The notes: generated by a model from the letters alone, not told the origin. A stretch of 64,000 nucleotides of DNA from Pseudoips prasinana (GCA_951640165.1 OX621258.1:4735501-4799500); one strand, 5' to 3'. Counted from the first letter of the stretch, positions 31,907 through 43,498 are shown. Translations and numbers: made by a program.

Positions 31907-32796
31907 TTAATTGGCGAACAATACTACTTTAAAATACTAATTCATCTTTTTATCTATCTTCACTAGTCTACGAGAAAACCTAAAATCTAAATCTAAAAGG
32001 GAAAGGACGATTTCCTCGTTTCAAATGGCAAGTAAAGATATTTTCTAGCGATATCTTAAGGGTAGCGGCGAAACACCGAGTACACTTGGTCCATGTTTTC
32101 CGGGAATTCAAGGCACGAATAAACTAGAAACTAGTTTTCCCGGATTTTTACAAACATTCACATATTTTTTTAGAATCTTAACTAAATCATGAGTAAAAGT
32201 AGCTGCTTTAAATACTTTTAAAGTGGCCACTTCTACTCATAATTTAGTAAAGATTCTAAAAAATTATGTGTACGTTATATAATTGTTAGTCATAAGATTG
32301 ATTTTTTTAGATGACGTATAGCTTAGAGAGAGAGAGAGAGAGATAGAAAGACCTTTGACGGGTTTGATAGCAATCCCATAGCAATGACACTAATAATAAG
32401 TATCGCAACTAAACTAACTTCGCAAATTAATATCTACCGTCTCTCATAGTCGTAGTCGTCGTTTAGTTTTTTTGGCGCTACCAGAAGATCAGCGTTACAG
32501 TAATTACATACTCGTAACATTTGCTGGAAGATTCCTTTTCCTCGCTTCTACGAATAATGTTCCATGCTTCCAAATGAAAACCTATATAAACATAGTTATT
32601 TTAGGATTATCAGGGCCTGTTCAGAATAAACCTTTTCCTTCCTTTCTTTTTAGAGCTTTTTCATTATAGGAGCAGCTTTCTATTTTATAAAGACAACGCC
32701 AGCTCTAGGGAAATAATATTTGTATCGCGGCGGGACTTAGAAACACGGTAACACGGTTAAAAAGCAAACCTGGACTGAAAACAAGACAGTTTGACT
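31907..32796. other. Unassigned, with hairpin and GA run
   Basis: Apart from the hairpin at 32159 and an AG run at 32325-32342, no repeat is recognised. + frame 32472-32669 has no motif. Confidence 0.35.
32159..32270. repeat. Imperfect 54-bp foldback
   Basis: CACATATTTTTTTAGAATCT against AGATTCTAAAAAATTATGTG, and ATGAGTAAAAGTAGC against GCCACTTCTACTCAT. About six mismatches, very short loop. An older palindrome or a tiny foldback element. Confidence 0.75.
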
Positions 32797-32870
32797 TACC
32801 TAATCGTATGGACAGTGGTTACCCTAGTGTCAGATTTGTTCATCTCGTCCAGTAGACCAAAATTATTGTT
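32797..32870 (-). repeat. 5S-headed SINE 3' end fragment
   Basis: TCGTATGGACAGTGGTTACC and CTAGTGTCAGATTTGTTCAT are the SINE end in reverse. Confidence 0.6.
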
Positions 32871-33197
32871 ATGCATCAGAAACATCAGCCAAGAATTATA
32901 AAATATTAATAAAAAAATGTCATACAGACTTTGCAGTCAGTCCCATTTTACTTTGTAATAAATTAAGTCCAAGTAAATTATTCAATATGAACAGTAATGT
33001 CTTGAAGATTGGGAGATCATTCGCTTTCTTCTTCATCATCCTCACCATCCTCACCAGTAGGACTCAGACATGGCTTATCGACGACTACAACCGTAAACAT
33101 GACTTAACATGTCATGTTCCTGTTTTTGTCATGGTCCTGGGTGTGATTAAGGTCGCCAGAGGCGATCAGAAAGTTTTGTTTATGTGAAGAGTGTATT
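32871..33197. other. Unassigned; 66-codon frame
   Basis: + frame 32987-33187 begins MNSNVLKIGRSFAFFFIILT, a signal-peptide-like start, but has no conserved cysteines or known family and runs up to a LINE fragment. Not called as a gene. Confidence 0.3.
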
Positions 33198-33262
33198 GTG
33201 GAGATCATTGGGGGAGGCCTTTGTCCACCTGTGGACTTCTTTCGGATGATAAGATGATGCCG
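33198..33262 (+). pseudogene. LINE family D 3' end
   Basis: TGGAGATCATTGGGGGAGGC, CTTTGTCCACCTGTGGACTT and GATGATAAGATGATG. Confidence 0.65.
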
Positions 33263-34087
33263 ATACTCTTGACAATAACACACAAATATGATCTCCGGAA
33301 TAATCCTGTCTATCTTTTGGCGTATAATATAACAATGTATATTTTATATTATTTATTTAAGGATCGTCAACGTTACATACACTCATGCAGTTATAAGACA
33401 CATACATACTTAAAAATAATAGTGCTGCAACACTTAAAGACGACTACAGCATTGAAATTTTAAATTATTAAAGTTAATTACAATAAATTAATTAAAAACT
33501 TGCACTTATTACAAAAACAAGTCATAAACAATAAACATCGAAACGAGACAAAAAGTAACATATAAAGCAGAACACGGACAAATATTAAACTACAAAACTT
33601 ACACAATTAATACCATTAATATATATATGTATATATATAAAAAATAACATACAATAAAATAATAGTGGAAGGATAAAGCTTAAATACCAAAAATAATAGC
33701 AAAATTACATGAAAACAAAAAAGATTGAATTGAATTGAAATTAAATTGAAATAATATAATATGAGAGAGATGTACTACACTAAACAATTTACTGAAATAA
33801 AATGATAACACAACATCACCCCTTTTAATACCAAACATAAAGCCATAAAAAAACGCTACGTACACTCCACTCACTAAATTACAGCGCGCACACTACGTAG
33901 AACGGAACGAGGCGCGCCCATATAATTTATCGGCGCGTGGGCTGTAATTAAAATGATCGCGGGAGCGTCGAGTATTTAAAATTAAACACTCTAAGTTAAG
34001 CAACCTGTTATACGGGGGCAAAGGTCGGTAAGCGATACGATAATGGGATCGCGTTGAAATTCCTATTTAGCTGTACAACGTGTTGTT
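33263..34087. other. AT-rich unassigned sequence
   Basis: Includes a GC-richer patch near 33880-33970 with no ORF. The 64-codon minus frame 33680-33874 has no motif. Confidence 0.35.
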
Positions 34088-34303
34088 CAAGACGCCCAGT
34101 AGGCCTCTGACATGGCTTAACGACTGGTGCCTAATGACTACAACCGGGACCGACAGCTTAACGTGCCCTCCGAAGCACGGAAACTCTCAGAAATTATACC
34201 ACTTTGGTGGTCACCCATCTATGGACTGACCGCGAGCCTTGTTGCTTAACCTCACCGATCGATTACGGAGCGGTGAGAGCATCTAGTTATGAGCGCCTTA
34301 CAA
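34088..34303 (-). repeat. 5S-headed SINE, 3' end missing
   Basis: Reverse strand head CACCGCTCCGTAATCGATCG, GTTAAGCAACAAGGCTCGCG, GTCAGTCCATAGATGGGTGA; stops at CTACTGGGCG. Confidence 0.75.
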
Positions 34304-34539
34304 CGTAACATAAATAATGGACGTAAGTTAAAGAGCCCATTTCCCGGGCAGTGGGCATATAGGAACATTAGGTACCACCACATTTTGAACTCTGTTCGCT
34401 TGTAATAAGGTCCAAAACCAATAAATTAAAAATATACCTACTGCCTTCTAAAGGGTTAATAGGCATATGAAACTGAATAGTGTGTAATACATCAACATAT
34501 CATATATATAACATATACATATTAACTGCCCATACAAGA
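34304..34539. other. Unassigned sequence
   Basis: Nothing recognised. Confidence 0.3.
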
Positions 34540-34680
34540 ATAAAAATCTGCTGCATTTTGTATGCCTCGGGTTCGATTCCCGCACAGGAAGTTGATTTGT
34601 GCGCTGCGTCAGTACTTGTTTTGAGTCAGGGTTTAGTGTGTGTGCGTCAATTATATTTTTATATGTATTGCCCGCGACCA
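34540..34680 (+). repeat. tRNA-headed SINE, K type
   Basis: B box GGGTTCGATTCCCGCACAGG followed by GTTGATTTGTGCGCTGCGTC and GAGTCAGGGTTTAGTGTG. Confidence 0.6.
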
Positions 34681-34771
34681 ATATCCATGACCCATTTTCC
34701 TATTGCAAGCGTTTCCGTAATTAAAAAATATTTAATTACTGTTTTAATTTGAACAAAATAATATCAAAAAT

Positions 34772-35356
34772 AAACCGGCCAAGTGCGAGTCGGACTCGCA
34801 CATGAAGGGTTCCATAGCAGCAAGTATTTTAGTTGATTAAATGAATGCAAATTGTGGTTTATGACGTATCAAAAAAAAACTACTTGCTAGATCTCGTTCA
34901 AACCAATTTTCGTTGATAGTTTACATGGTAATATACATCATATATTTTTTTCAGTTTTATCATTCTCTTATTTTAGAAGTTACATGGGGACACCCATTTT
35001 ACCACTTTGGAAGTGTCTCTCGCGCAAACTATTCAATTTATAAAAAAATGATATTAGGAACCTCAATATCATTTTTGAAGACCTATCCATAGAATCCCCA
35101 CATGTGTGGGTACGATGAAAAAAAAAATTTGAGTATCAGTTCTATGTATGGCGACCCCAAAATAATTGTTCTTTTTCTATTTTTGTGTAAAAATCTTAAT
35201 GCGGTTCACAGAATACATCTACTTACCAAGTTTCAGTAATAAAGCTCTTATAGTTTCGGAAAAAAGTGGCTGTGACATACGGACGGACAGACAGACAGAC
35301 ATGACGAATCTATTAGGGTTCCGTTTTTTGCCACTTGGCTACGGAACCCTAAAAAC
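34772..35356 (+). repeat. P repeat, near complete
   Basis: Starts AAACCGGCCAAGTGCGAGTC and ends GGCTACGGAACCCTAAAAA; interior collinear with 7061-7656 in reverse. Confidence 0.82.
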
Positions 35357-35375
35357 ACTTAAAACGATTCCTCGG

Positions 35376-35466
35376 TTATTCGAGGCCTCCGACCACGCTG
35401 CCCCCACAAGGTGGACCGACGATCTTGTAAGAGTCGTGGGAAACCGCTGTCCTGGGAACACGTCTT
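35376..35466 (+). pseudogene. LINE family D fragment
   Basis: RWTDDLVRVVGNRC is readable, the D-family pattern before the usual WMRIAQD; it ends at CGTCTTTCGG. Confidence 0.65.
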
Positions 35467-35594
35467 TCGGAAAAATGAAAAATATATACCACCGTTTCAG
35501 AGTCGCTCGTTGGTTTTTTTTTTATTATACCTACACATCATAATTATTATGAAAATATCGATCAATTTTATTATGAAAAAGGTAATTACCGGTG

Positions 35595-36015
35595 AAATTA
35601 CAGTAAGCGTAAATAGGTCGAATAATTCCGTTCAAATGGTTCTAATAAATAAAGTACAAATAATATAGTATAACGATGTGTACAGTAGTTGATCCTCCAA
35701 CCAAGGCATGGCCGGTAAAAGTGCTGGGGGTACACCGTCAGATACGTTTCGTGGTGCTATCTAAATTGAGTTCTTTACCATGCAGACTTTAGGGTCGTTA
35801 GTTGACCTTTTGGTAATGTATTTTATAATTATATTAGAAATAAATAAAATACATCAATATGATTAAACGATTATTTGAAATAATTGTTCAAATTACAGTA
35901 CGCTTCCGTAAAGTCGAATAATTCCGGTCAATGGTTCTAATAAATAAATAAGTTGTAGGATAACGTCGTACAGTATATGTGTGATCTTCAAACTGCTCGG
36001 TCGCGTCGCGATCCG
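35595..36015 (+). repeat. Diverged direct duplication, period about 295 bp
   Basis: GTCGAATAATTCCGTTCAAA / GTCGAATAATTCCGGTCAAT at 35617 and 35912, followed by TGGTTCTAATAAATAAA in both. Confidence 0.6.
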
Positions 36016-36387
36016 TGGCGCTATCGTATTGAACGAAACGTTTAACAACTGTATGTAAACTGTGATTTACGCCCAAGCGTCTAATCTATGTTTAATATTG
36101 GTAGTTTATCATAGAAAACTAGTCATAACGTAAATGTAACGTAAAATTAACACCGTCACTTTTTCGAACCCTAAATGGGTTGGCTTACTTAGTTTAGTTC
36201 CTTAGTTTATCGTTTTAATGTGTTAGATGGCAGCAGTACACGGGTAAACTGCTTCGGTACATCTTAGAAAAGACCAGCTAACAAGTGTCCTGATCTTAAA
36301 GAAGGTTCAGTTCTAACATAACCACTTGTTTTAATTCTGTCAACCCTTTACCGAGCTAGAGTATAATAATGACAACCTCATTGTAAA
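36016..36387. other. Unassigned sequence
   Basis: Nothing recognised. Confidence 0.3.
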
Positions 36388-36760
36388 CCTTATTTATTTA
36401 TTTATTTATTCTTGGAAGACCAACAGCTATACAATGGTAACAAAGATAACAATATAATAAGCGACAAGAAGCCGATAACAGGTCTTCGCTAATAGGCAAT
36501 ATTTTAAGTTATTTATGAACGAACTAGTGTGAACATTCTTGCAAGAAAAGACAAAAAAAGAAACACAAAAACAAAACAAATTAACACTTAATAACAACAA
36601 ATATGGGCCCTAATTAGTTCAAATATTTTGAAAAAAACGCTTCGCTAAGTAACCGTCGTACTGCCTCTGGTCTAGCATTAAATATGTCAAACTTATGCTC
36701 TTTGTAACACTTATTAAGGCTACTGCTCGCTCGCCACAAATATGAATTCTGCCTTGCAAT
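36388..36760 (-). pseudogene. LINE C-terminus and 3' UTR, minus strand
   Basis: Minus-strand frame ends QNSYLWRASSSLNKCYKEHK, then FDIFNARPEAVRRLLSEAFF, SKYLN and stop at 36614-36616. It is followed by an AT-rich 3' UTR and an AATA-repeat tail at 36391-36406. About 47 codons, intact as far as they go; upstream truncated at about 36757. Confidence 0.65.
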
Positions 36761-36799
36761 AAGGGCTTATACCAATGAGTCATCACCTATATATATGGC

Positions 36800-37030
36800 C
36801 TTTGAGTCTGTTACAGACGATTTACGGCGCATTGTCTGAGAGACATTTCTTTTGGTGGCTAAACAAACCGATGCGAGAGCGACATAGCCTGCCGCAGGCC
36901 TGACAAGAGAAGTTTGCGGTAGTTGGTGCCGAGCCGCTTTCATGTCGCTTCTGTCTCTTATCAGCAAGTACTCCTAACCAGGCTTCGTCACAGATCTTCT
37001 GTCTCTTATCACCTGGACTAATGGTCACCT
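36800..37030 (-). pseudogene. LINE C-terminus with zinc-finger-like motif
   Basis: Minus frame 37028-36822 carries FSCQACGRLCRSRIGLFSHQ followed by KKC, preceded by GDKRQKICDEAWLG and ADKRQKRHES. The CxxC...H...C arrangement closes many non-LTR reverse transcriptases. A damaged second copy is at 3895-3975. Reverse transcriptase motifs are absent, so the copy is 5'-truncated. Confidence 0.7.
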
Positions 37031-37130
37031 AATACCGTGCGTTTCACAACAAATTTTTGCCGCGCACTACAATTAACTGCGGAGGTACTTCCGATCCGGT
37101 ATTACATGGCAACCTTCAAGAAAAAGCCTA

Positions 37131-37225
37131 TTCTTTTCTTAAAGGCCGACAACGCACTTGCGGCTCCTCTGATGTTCCGAGTGTCCATGGGCGGCGTTGA
37201 TCACTTACCATCAGGTGACCAATAT
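37131..37225 (-). repeat. F-family fragment
   Basis: GAGTGTCCATGGGCGGCGTT and GATCACTTACCATCAGGTGA: the F core in reverse. Confidence 0.7.
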
Positions 37226-37645
37226 AAAAATTCTTCATATTTTATAAAATAAAATAGTTATCAATAGGTCTCTGAACTGAATATAGAAAAAAGACGAGTC
37301 CCCACATATAACGCTCGCAATCCCCATTTCTACTATATCACATGAAGTTCATAGTTCTGAGAATAATTCCCGCGCAGGGATGTGAAAACTTTACAAGTCT
37401 TTTATTAGTTCAACCTCAAGCTGAACATACTTCGCCAAGTTTTGATTTATAAGCTAAATATATTTAATATTAAAACTCTTTTCAATTTGTACAAAGTTAA
37501 CTTTTCTAGGCGTATATTAAACTGAGTTGAGTTTTGCTTACCTATACTTATTTACTATTCTGTTGATATATCGTAGCACTTACCTGCAAAAGAAAAAAAT
37601 ATAAATTAAAATACAGTAAACATAATATGTGTATGTATGGTGACG
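37226..37645. other. Unassigned sequence
   Basis: A degraded B-box-like AATAATTCCCGCGCAGGG near 37363; otherwise nothing. Confidence 0.3.
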
Positions 37646-37885
37646 CCGGCGAATATCAGAATATCATCACCCCATCTCATCCCGTAGGGGGCGTAAAAGT
37701 CGACCAGAGGGAACGAGGGAATATCTTCCAGAGGGCGGGCAACAGCTTCCTTCTGAGTACTATGATCATCTTACAGCGATCGCCAACCCGTCTGCAAAGC
37801 GAGGCGATTATGGCATATCCCTCCAAATGATGTACACAACTCCATTCTGCCGCGGAGGCTGTGCAGCAGTGGACAAATATACAAG
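37646..37885 (+). repeat. E-family repeat
   Basis: GCGGGCAACAGCTTCCTTCT, CAGCGATCGCCAACCCGTCT and GCAGCAGTGGAC; directly abuts a D copy on the same strand. Confidence 0.7.
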
Positions 37886-38005
37886 ATCGACCGATGATTG
37901 TGTGAGGCATGCTGGAAGCTGATGGATGCGGATAGCGCAAGACTGGCGATTGTGGAGATCTTTGGGGAAGGCCTTTTTCCAACAGAGGATGTCTTTCAGC
38001 TGTTA
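37886..38005 (+). pseudogene. LINE family D 3' end
   Basis: WMRIAQDWRLWRSLGKAFFQ is readable, ending TGTCTTTCAGCTGTTA; GAT tail lost. Confidence 0.7.
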
Positions 38006-38184
38006 CTATGAAGAAGCTGTTAAGTTGGCAAATAAGTATAAGGCACACCTGATTGTTTTCTATGCGAAACACGTAGCACAGACCCGTAATGAAGAATATT
38101 TCTTAAGATGCTAACGAAACTTATCGAAACTTTAACCACTAGAAACAGATGGCGTTTTACCATTATTCTACAAAACGTAAATAC

Positions 38185-38411
38185 TTTCCTTTCACGCCGC
38201 AGATCGTGGGTTCGATTCCCACCCAGGACAGATATTTGTGTCTATTTGTCATCATGTCTGTTTGTCCTGAGTCTGGGTGTAATTATCTATATAAGTATGT
38301 AATTACAAAAGAAAAGTAGTTTATGTCATTTATCAGTTATCTAGTTTCCAGTACAAGCTCTGCTTAGTGTGGGATCAGATGGCCGCGTGTGAATAATGTC
38401 TCAGGATATTT
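38185..38411 (+). repeat. SINE-B
   Basis: CACGCCGCAGATCGTGGGTT, CGATTCCCACCCAGGACAG (B box), TCTATATAAGTATGTAATTA, GATGGCCGCGTGTGAATAAT. A-box region lost. Confidence 0.78.
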
Positions 38412-39117
38412 ATTATTTATCAATTAATCATATGTAGTTTCGATTATATTTTACTTTTACCATTAAAGCACAGACATACAACCTTAATCTTCGATAATAT
38501 CTCGAAATATAGTTCAACATCGTCTTTCACTAAATTCAATTACTCTGATCTCGTTGAAGACATAATATCTCCTCCATCAAACGCCGTAAGCCCGTTAATT
38601 GGTATCGTTAATAACTATAAATCATTATTATACCACTATTCGTTACTATCACGATCGTTTACTGAAATTCGACGAGGGGCCGGAGTTTCGGAGGCCGGTG
38701 GGGGCAATAATTAATGCTTCGGGATGTTTAAATAGGAAAGTATTTGACCTATACTTACCCCTACGACACTTCGTTGGTTAACCTTTCAATTTCCCTCCGT
38801 GACCTTAAGTATGGATTCGTATCTTTGGACTGACCTCTCCGATACTCAATCGGACAAGCGGTCTACATCTTTGCGTTAACGTGGAACGACAGTTGCACAT
38901 AACAATCGTTTGAACCATCCTTTTCATTCATGTCCATATCAATAGTTCCAGGAAACTAACATACGTAGAGGTTTGAAACACCAATGGGTTGCCCACGGTT
39001 TCTTATTGCTAGTTTTACTAGCCACGGAGTTAATGAGATCTGAGGTGCAAAAAAAAATTAAATTGGTATTTTCCCGTTACGGAAAACGCCTAATAGCAAC
39101 CCAGTGAATGGAAATAG
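38412..39117. other. Unassigned sequence
   Basis: 60-codon frame 38599-38781 has no motif. Confidence 0.3.
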
Positions 39118-39310
39118 TCTATGTAACACACCTGTGCCTTGAAGGTAACGTAAACCTGTACGTCGTGCCAGCGCCTGATCTGTCCTCAGTCGTGTCGGAT
39201 GATAAGGCTCATCCTACCCTTATCCACTATAATACGTAGATTTAAGATTAGACTGATCACCGTTGAGAAAAGCCTGAAGATCCGTAATTCGACCAGGAGC
39301 AGACAAACAG
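39118..39310 (+). repeat. SINE-A fragment
   Basis: ACACACCTGTGCCTTGAAGG, CTCAGTCGTGTCGGATGATA and CCGTAATTCGACCAGGAGCA in SINE-A order. Confidence 0.55.
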
Positions 39311-39449
39311 TTTAAAACCTCATAGGTTAACTGTAAACGTTATGTTCAAAAATATGTACCAGTTTCTGAATAAGCTTTGAAAGAGCTTTGACTTTATTTG
39401 TTTCATTTATACACATAACGTGTTCATTGCGTTAACATAATGGAACATG

Positions 39450-39618
39450 CTGTACGACTAACGGCAAAGAATATCCCCACTCCAACTTATCCCGTGGGGG
39501 GCGTAGACGTCGGCCGGAGGGAATATATACCGGAGAATGGACAGCAGCGTTTCTGCGAGTACGGTGAGGCTCTTGTCAAGCAATGGATGTTATTGGGCTG
39601 AAATGATGATGATGATGA
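39450..39618 (+). repeat. E-family repeat with short 3' end
   Basis: CGACTAACGGCAAAGAATAT, CCCGTGGGGGGCGTAGACGT, then a jump to GGCTCTTGTCAAGCAATGGA and GATGATGATGATG tail; the middle is deleted. Confidence 0.7.
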
Positions 39619-40377
39619 ATTTGAATATAAAGATGTCAAAATCTTTTTTTAAACAATAACATGTTGCCCCCCGCCTAGATCTGAATGCGGTCCTGTTTAA
39701 CATTGGGATACAAACTTCGGTGATAATTACTGGGTGAAAATCGAAGTCATAGCAACCAAATATTAGAGGGTATTTTCATAATATCTATTCTATGATGATA
39801 GAAGTGATGAATGAAAATTGTGAATGTAAGATAAACAATTTTCATTGCCTATTTATCTATTAGGCCAACATTGCAAGTTCTAAGATGTATAATATTTAAC
39901 GGAGTTGAATTTTAGGTTCCTATTATACTATCTTTACAAAATGTATGTCCTGAAATTTATTCAGCACTTGGGTATTAACATACATTTGTACTTGTCAAGC
40001 TCACAAAGAATACATAAATATAGTCGTAAAGTAACTGTAACAATCTGTTTTATCACATAAAATGTTAAAAAGTCCTTAATATTTATTTACGGACTTTTTA
40101 CCTCAGTTACTGAGCTACTTTTTAAAATGTTTTACTATTTATATTGAAATCTGAAAACATCGGGCAGTTGGCTAGCGCCGAAAGCTCTCAACCAGTAACT
40201 TAAGATAAGCGACAAATACCTGAGGGCACCCTTATGGGGTACGGGTCACTGCTCAAGGGGCCGCTGTAGAAAACAGACGGAATTCTACAAAGAGGGTGTT
40301 ATCAATGGCACGGGGTCACAGTTCAGGAGTAAAGCGGCGAACGCGATCCGCGAACGGCGAGGACTACCCTACCCTAA
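39619..40377. other. Unassigned sequence
   Basis: A small TAAAAAGTCC/GGACTTTTTA hairpin at 40066-40100. Nothing else. Confidence 0.3.
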
Positions 40378-40622
40378 CTTATACTTACTTATCGTATGGG
40401 CAGTGGTTACCCTAGTGTCAGAGCTGTTCAAACCGCCGAGTAGGCTTCCGACATGACTTTACGACTCTTTCTTTATGGTTACAACCGGAACCAACAGCTT
40501 AACGTACCCTCCGAAGCACAGAGACGCACAGAAATTTAACTATTTTGACGGTAACCAGCTATGGACTGACCACGAGCCTAGTTGCTTAACCTTGCCGGTC
40601 ACTTACGGACCGGTGAGAGCTA
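40378..40622 (-). repeat. 5S-headed SINE, full copy
   Basis: Ends ACTTACTTATCGTATGGGCA (reverse of the TAAG tail) and carries the 5S-like head at 40545-40615 in reverse. Confidence 0.78.
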
Positions 40623-40857
40623 ACTAACCTGCGGCTTTCTCTGGCATTAAGCATGTATACATACGAAACTCATAATCCAATGGATACCCAATAAAGCCAC
40701 TGCCACTGGACCGAAAAGAGTGGGGATCCTAGCCCTGCAGTGCTCAAATATGAGCATAACAATATTGAAAACACCACACAACCATATCGAAAAAATATTG
40801 TTTTTTTCTTTATTAATTTATGTGATACCGCACTATTATGGTTGAAATTGACTACTT

Positions 40858-41340
40858 CCTTAGTCTAACAGTTCAACAGCAGATAATGAAGTCCTGAGTT
40901 GAAAACCCGGGTCAGCACAAAAAAATAAGTGATGTTGAAGTTTTTACTGCTACTAAACTATCTCTGTATCAGCCTGGAATCAAAGAACACTTAAAACCTA
41001 TCTGAACCCATAACGGTTTGTGTCAGCAGTCCCATCAGATGATTAGAGTATGGGAATAGTGAGTGCACCTGTGTTTGCACTGACAATTATTGTGCAAGTT
41101 GCACAATAATTGTCAGTGCAAACACAGGTGCACTCAATAAGTGATGTTGAAGTTTTTACTGCTACTAAACTATCTCTGTATCAGCCTGGAATCAAAGAAC
41201 AATTAAAACCTATCTGAACCCATAACGGTTTGTGTCAGCAGTCCCATCAGATGATTAGAGTATGGAAATAGTGAGTGCACCTGTGTTTGCACTGACAATT
41301 ATTGTGCAACTTTTATACAATAATTTACAATTACTATACA
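40858..41340 (+). repeat. SINE-A copy rearranged by direct and inverted duplication
   Basis: Degraded tRNA-like head (40862-40918), then a body segment present twice: 40924-41097 and 41136-41309, 174 bp each, offset exactly 212. The 38 bp between are one G plus a perfect inverted copy of the last 37 bp of unit 1. Confidence 0.88.
41061..41135. repeat. Perfect 37-bp palindrome, 1-nt loop
   Basis: Arms 41061-41097 and 41099-41135 around G41098; starts GAGTGCACCTGTGTTTGCAC. The right arm ends exactly where the second direct repeat begins. Confidence 0.95.
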
Positions 41341-41375
41341 AGTTACGATAAGACCTATTTAAAGTAGAAGACTAA

Positions 41376-41606
41376 AATAAATGTCTGTTTAATAAGCTTG
41401 CAACAAAAATAAATGTCTTTTTAATAGCTTGAAACGAAAATGTCTGTTTTATAAGCTTGTAACAAAAATAAATGTCTGTTTTATAAGCTTGGAATGAAAA
41501 TAAACGACTGTTTTATAAGCTTGTAACAAAAATAAATGTCTGTTTAATAAGCTTGGAACGAAAATAAATATCTGTTAAGTGTTAATAAGCTTGAAACAAA
41601 AATAAA
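41376..41606 (+). repeat. Tandem array, about 33-bp unit, seven copies
   Basis: Units carry AAATAAATGTCTGTTT and AATAAGCTTG; AAGCTT recurs in most. Units differ by a few substitutions and small indels, so it is older than the 78-bp array. Confidence 0.85.
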
Positions 41607-42090
41607 ACGGTCAAACATAGCTTACTTATAGTAGGATATCAATGCGAATAGAAAGACAGTTTATGCGCGACTGATTTATTGTTCGTGTACCCACATCAAT
41701 ATATATTAAATGTATATATAAATTTTAATATTACCCTAGTTTCAACCGCTAGCGTGACGGCGAGACAATCCTGGCAATAAGGACTTTTTAAATATTTTTA
41801 TAAGCAAAAGGTTGGTCATTTGCTTGGACCAATCCAAATACATTGGCCCAGATATTTGCCAAACGAACCATTTTGCGTACTAAATTCAACAAGTTAAAAA
41901 TGAAAAATGTTTATTTGGCCATTTTAGTGTTGGGTAATGAAAATGGCGTGGGCTGCCATTTATCAAGCTGTCAACACTAATGCTAGTCTAGACAGTTAGC
42001 AGGTAAATGCTTATATTTTAAAACAAAGCGCCAATTAACGTATTAGCATTGAACTATACGCTGCCCCTTAAATGACTGATTTTATAAAAG
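41607..42090. other. Unassigned sequence
   Basis: Nothing recognised. Confidence 0.3.
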
Positions 42091-42340
42091 ACTAGCTGTG
42101 CCCCGCGGTGTTACCCGCGTTAAAGGAGATACCCCATTTCAGGCCTAACCGTTACATCAATCAGATATGTACCAAAAAATCCGTCTATTTTTCGTAAATC
42201 ATCCACCTAAATCTTAGCCTTAATTACAATGGCCAAGTGTAGAAAATAGGCAATTTAATATTTTTTGTTTTAAACAGCCTATGTAAACCGCTACACCACT
42301 TATTTCATTCTATGTCACTAACTTCACAAACGCTAGTAAT
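42091..42340 (+). repeat. J-type repeat beginning CTAGCTGTGCCCCGCGG
   Basis: ACTAGCTGTGCCCCGCGGTG and TTACCCGCGTTAAAGGAGAT; 3' boundary uncertain. Confidence 0.55.
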
Positions 42341-42821
42341 CCATCTATAGAGCGCACCATAAAAATATGATCGATTAAATGGAAATCGGTACTTTTACAA
42401 ATAATTAAATAAGACTTAATTGTTTTAGTCTTATTATTTATTTAGGAATAACAATAAATGTTTAATAAAAAATGTGTCGAATCAAGTATTATAAATGTAA
42501 GCTGAATTAAAAAACATTAAAAGCAATAAATAATCGATAAAATCGATTGCATCACGGATTGCACTCATAAACAAGGTTAAATACTCTTTGCTTGTAAACG
42601 TCAAATGTCAGTCTGTCAATTGTCATGTAGTCGTATTTTTGCGAATGTTTTTCTGTATTTCTCGAGATTTATTATATCATTTGACCTGTGTTCGAATATT
42701 GGACTCCGAAATTGATTGCCTCCTGATTGACCCTTGCTTGAACATTGGATATCGTACCCTGCCACCCCTGCTGACCTTTGCTTAAAATGCGGATCTGGAC
42801 TGGTTGATTCATAACGACATC

Positions 42822-42945
42822 ATGATCATGAGCCTGTGCATTCATTGTGGAATAGCAACGGATCGCTGCAACACAATAGGGAGGCGTACATTGGAAAATG
42901 AAGTTATACTTTCAATTGTACAGGAATGGCTCGCGCCTCGAAACG
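42822..42945 (+). pseudogene. Transposase exon A: N-terminal zinc-binding segment
   Basis: Open from ATG 42822: MIMSLCIHCGIATDRCN, then NEVILSIVQEWLAPRN, then a GTTAGT donor-like site at 42946. The CxxC and EW-P pattern is repeated at 43382-43498 and continues in the next open segment (43972), where a CW-RA motif follows. The joining phase of this exon to 43972 is off by one base, so it may be inactive. Part of a decayed DNA transposon gene. Confidence 0.55.
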
Positions 42946-43381
42946 GTTAGTATCCGATATTTATGTAAACTGTGTAATCGCCTATGTTTAGTTGCGTGTT
43001 GATGGTTGTATTTTAAATATGAAACCAAAATGTGCATATTCATATTCGAAGATATATGACATCACTAATACAGACAGAACCTGCCAATTACAGCCTTTCC
43101 TGCACTATACTAATACAAACAACCTGTTAATTACAACCTATCAATTCCATCTCTCAGTGAGGAGGATGGTGTCCCTGCAGTGGAATCAGAATAAAGCTAC
43201 TTATATTTAACCAATTGTGCCTCTTAGATAATAGTAATAGTCAAATAATAAATGTTTGCTTCTTCAGGTTAATGAAAATGGCTTTATCTACCAAGCCTGC
43301 TGGAATAATGCCAATGCTGTATCTCGTGATAGAAATGTAACACAAAAGAGTGAACAGACATACACATGACACCAACAAGTG

Positions 43382-43498
43382 TGTATTCATTGTGGACATT
43401 TGCTTCTGAGAAGAGATTGTTGCCACCAACTTAGGACTGATACAGTGTAAGAATGCAGAATACACAAAGTTATAAAAGAATGGATCCTACCACACATG
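43382..43498 (+). pseudogene. Transposase exon A': duplicated zinc-binding segment
   Basis: CIHCGHLLLRRDCCHQLRTD then, after an in-frame TAA at 43448-43450, ECRIHKVIKEWILPHM and a GTTAGT donor at 43499. Clearly homologous to 42822-42945 and in the right phase to join 43972, but disabled by the stop. Confidence 0.6.

Noticed and set aside
35166..35668. Overlapping plus-strand frames of 125 and 85 codons
   Set aside because: Covered by the P repeat and a LINE D fragment.
37677..38072. 131-codon minus-strand open frame
   Set aside because: Antisense shadow of adjoining E and D repeats.
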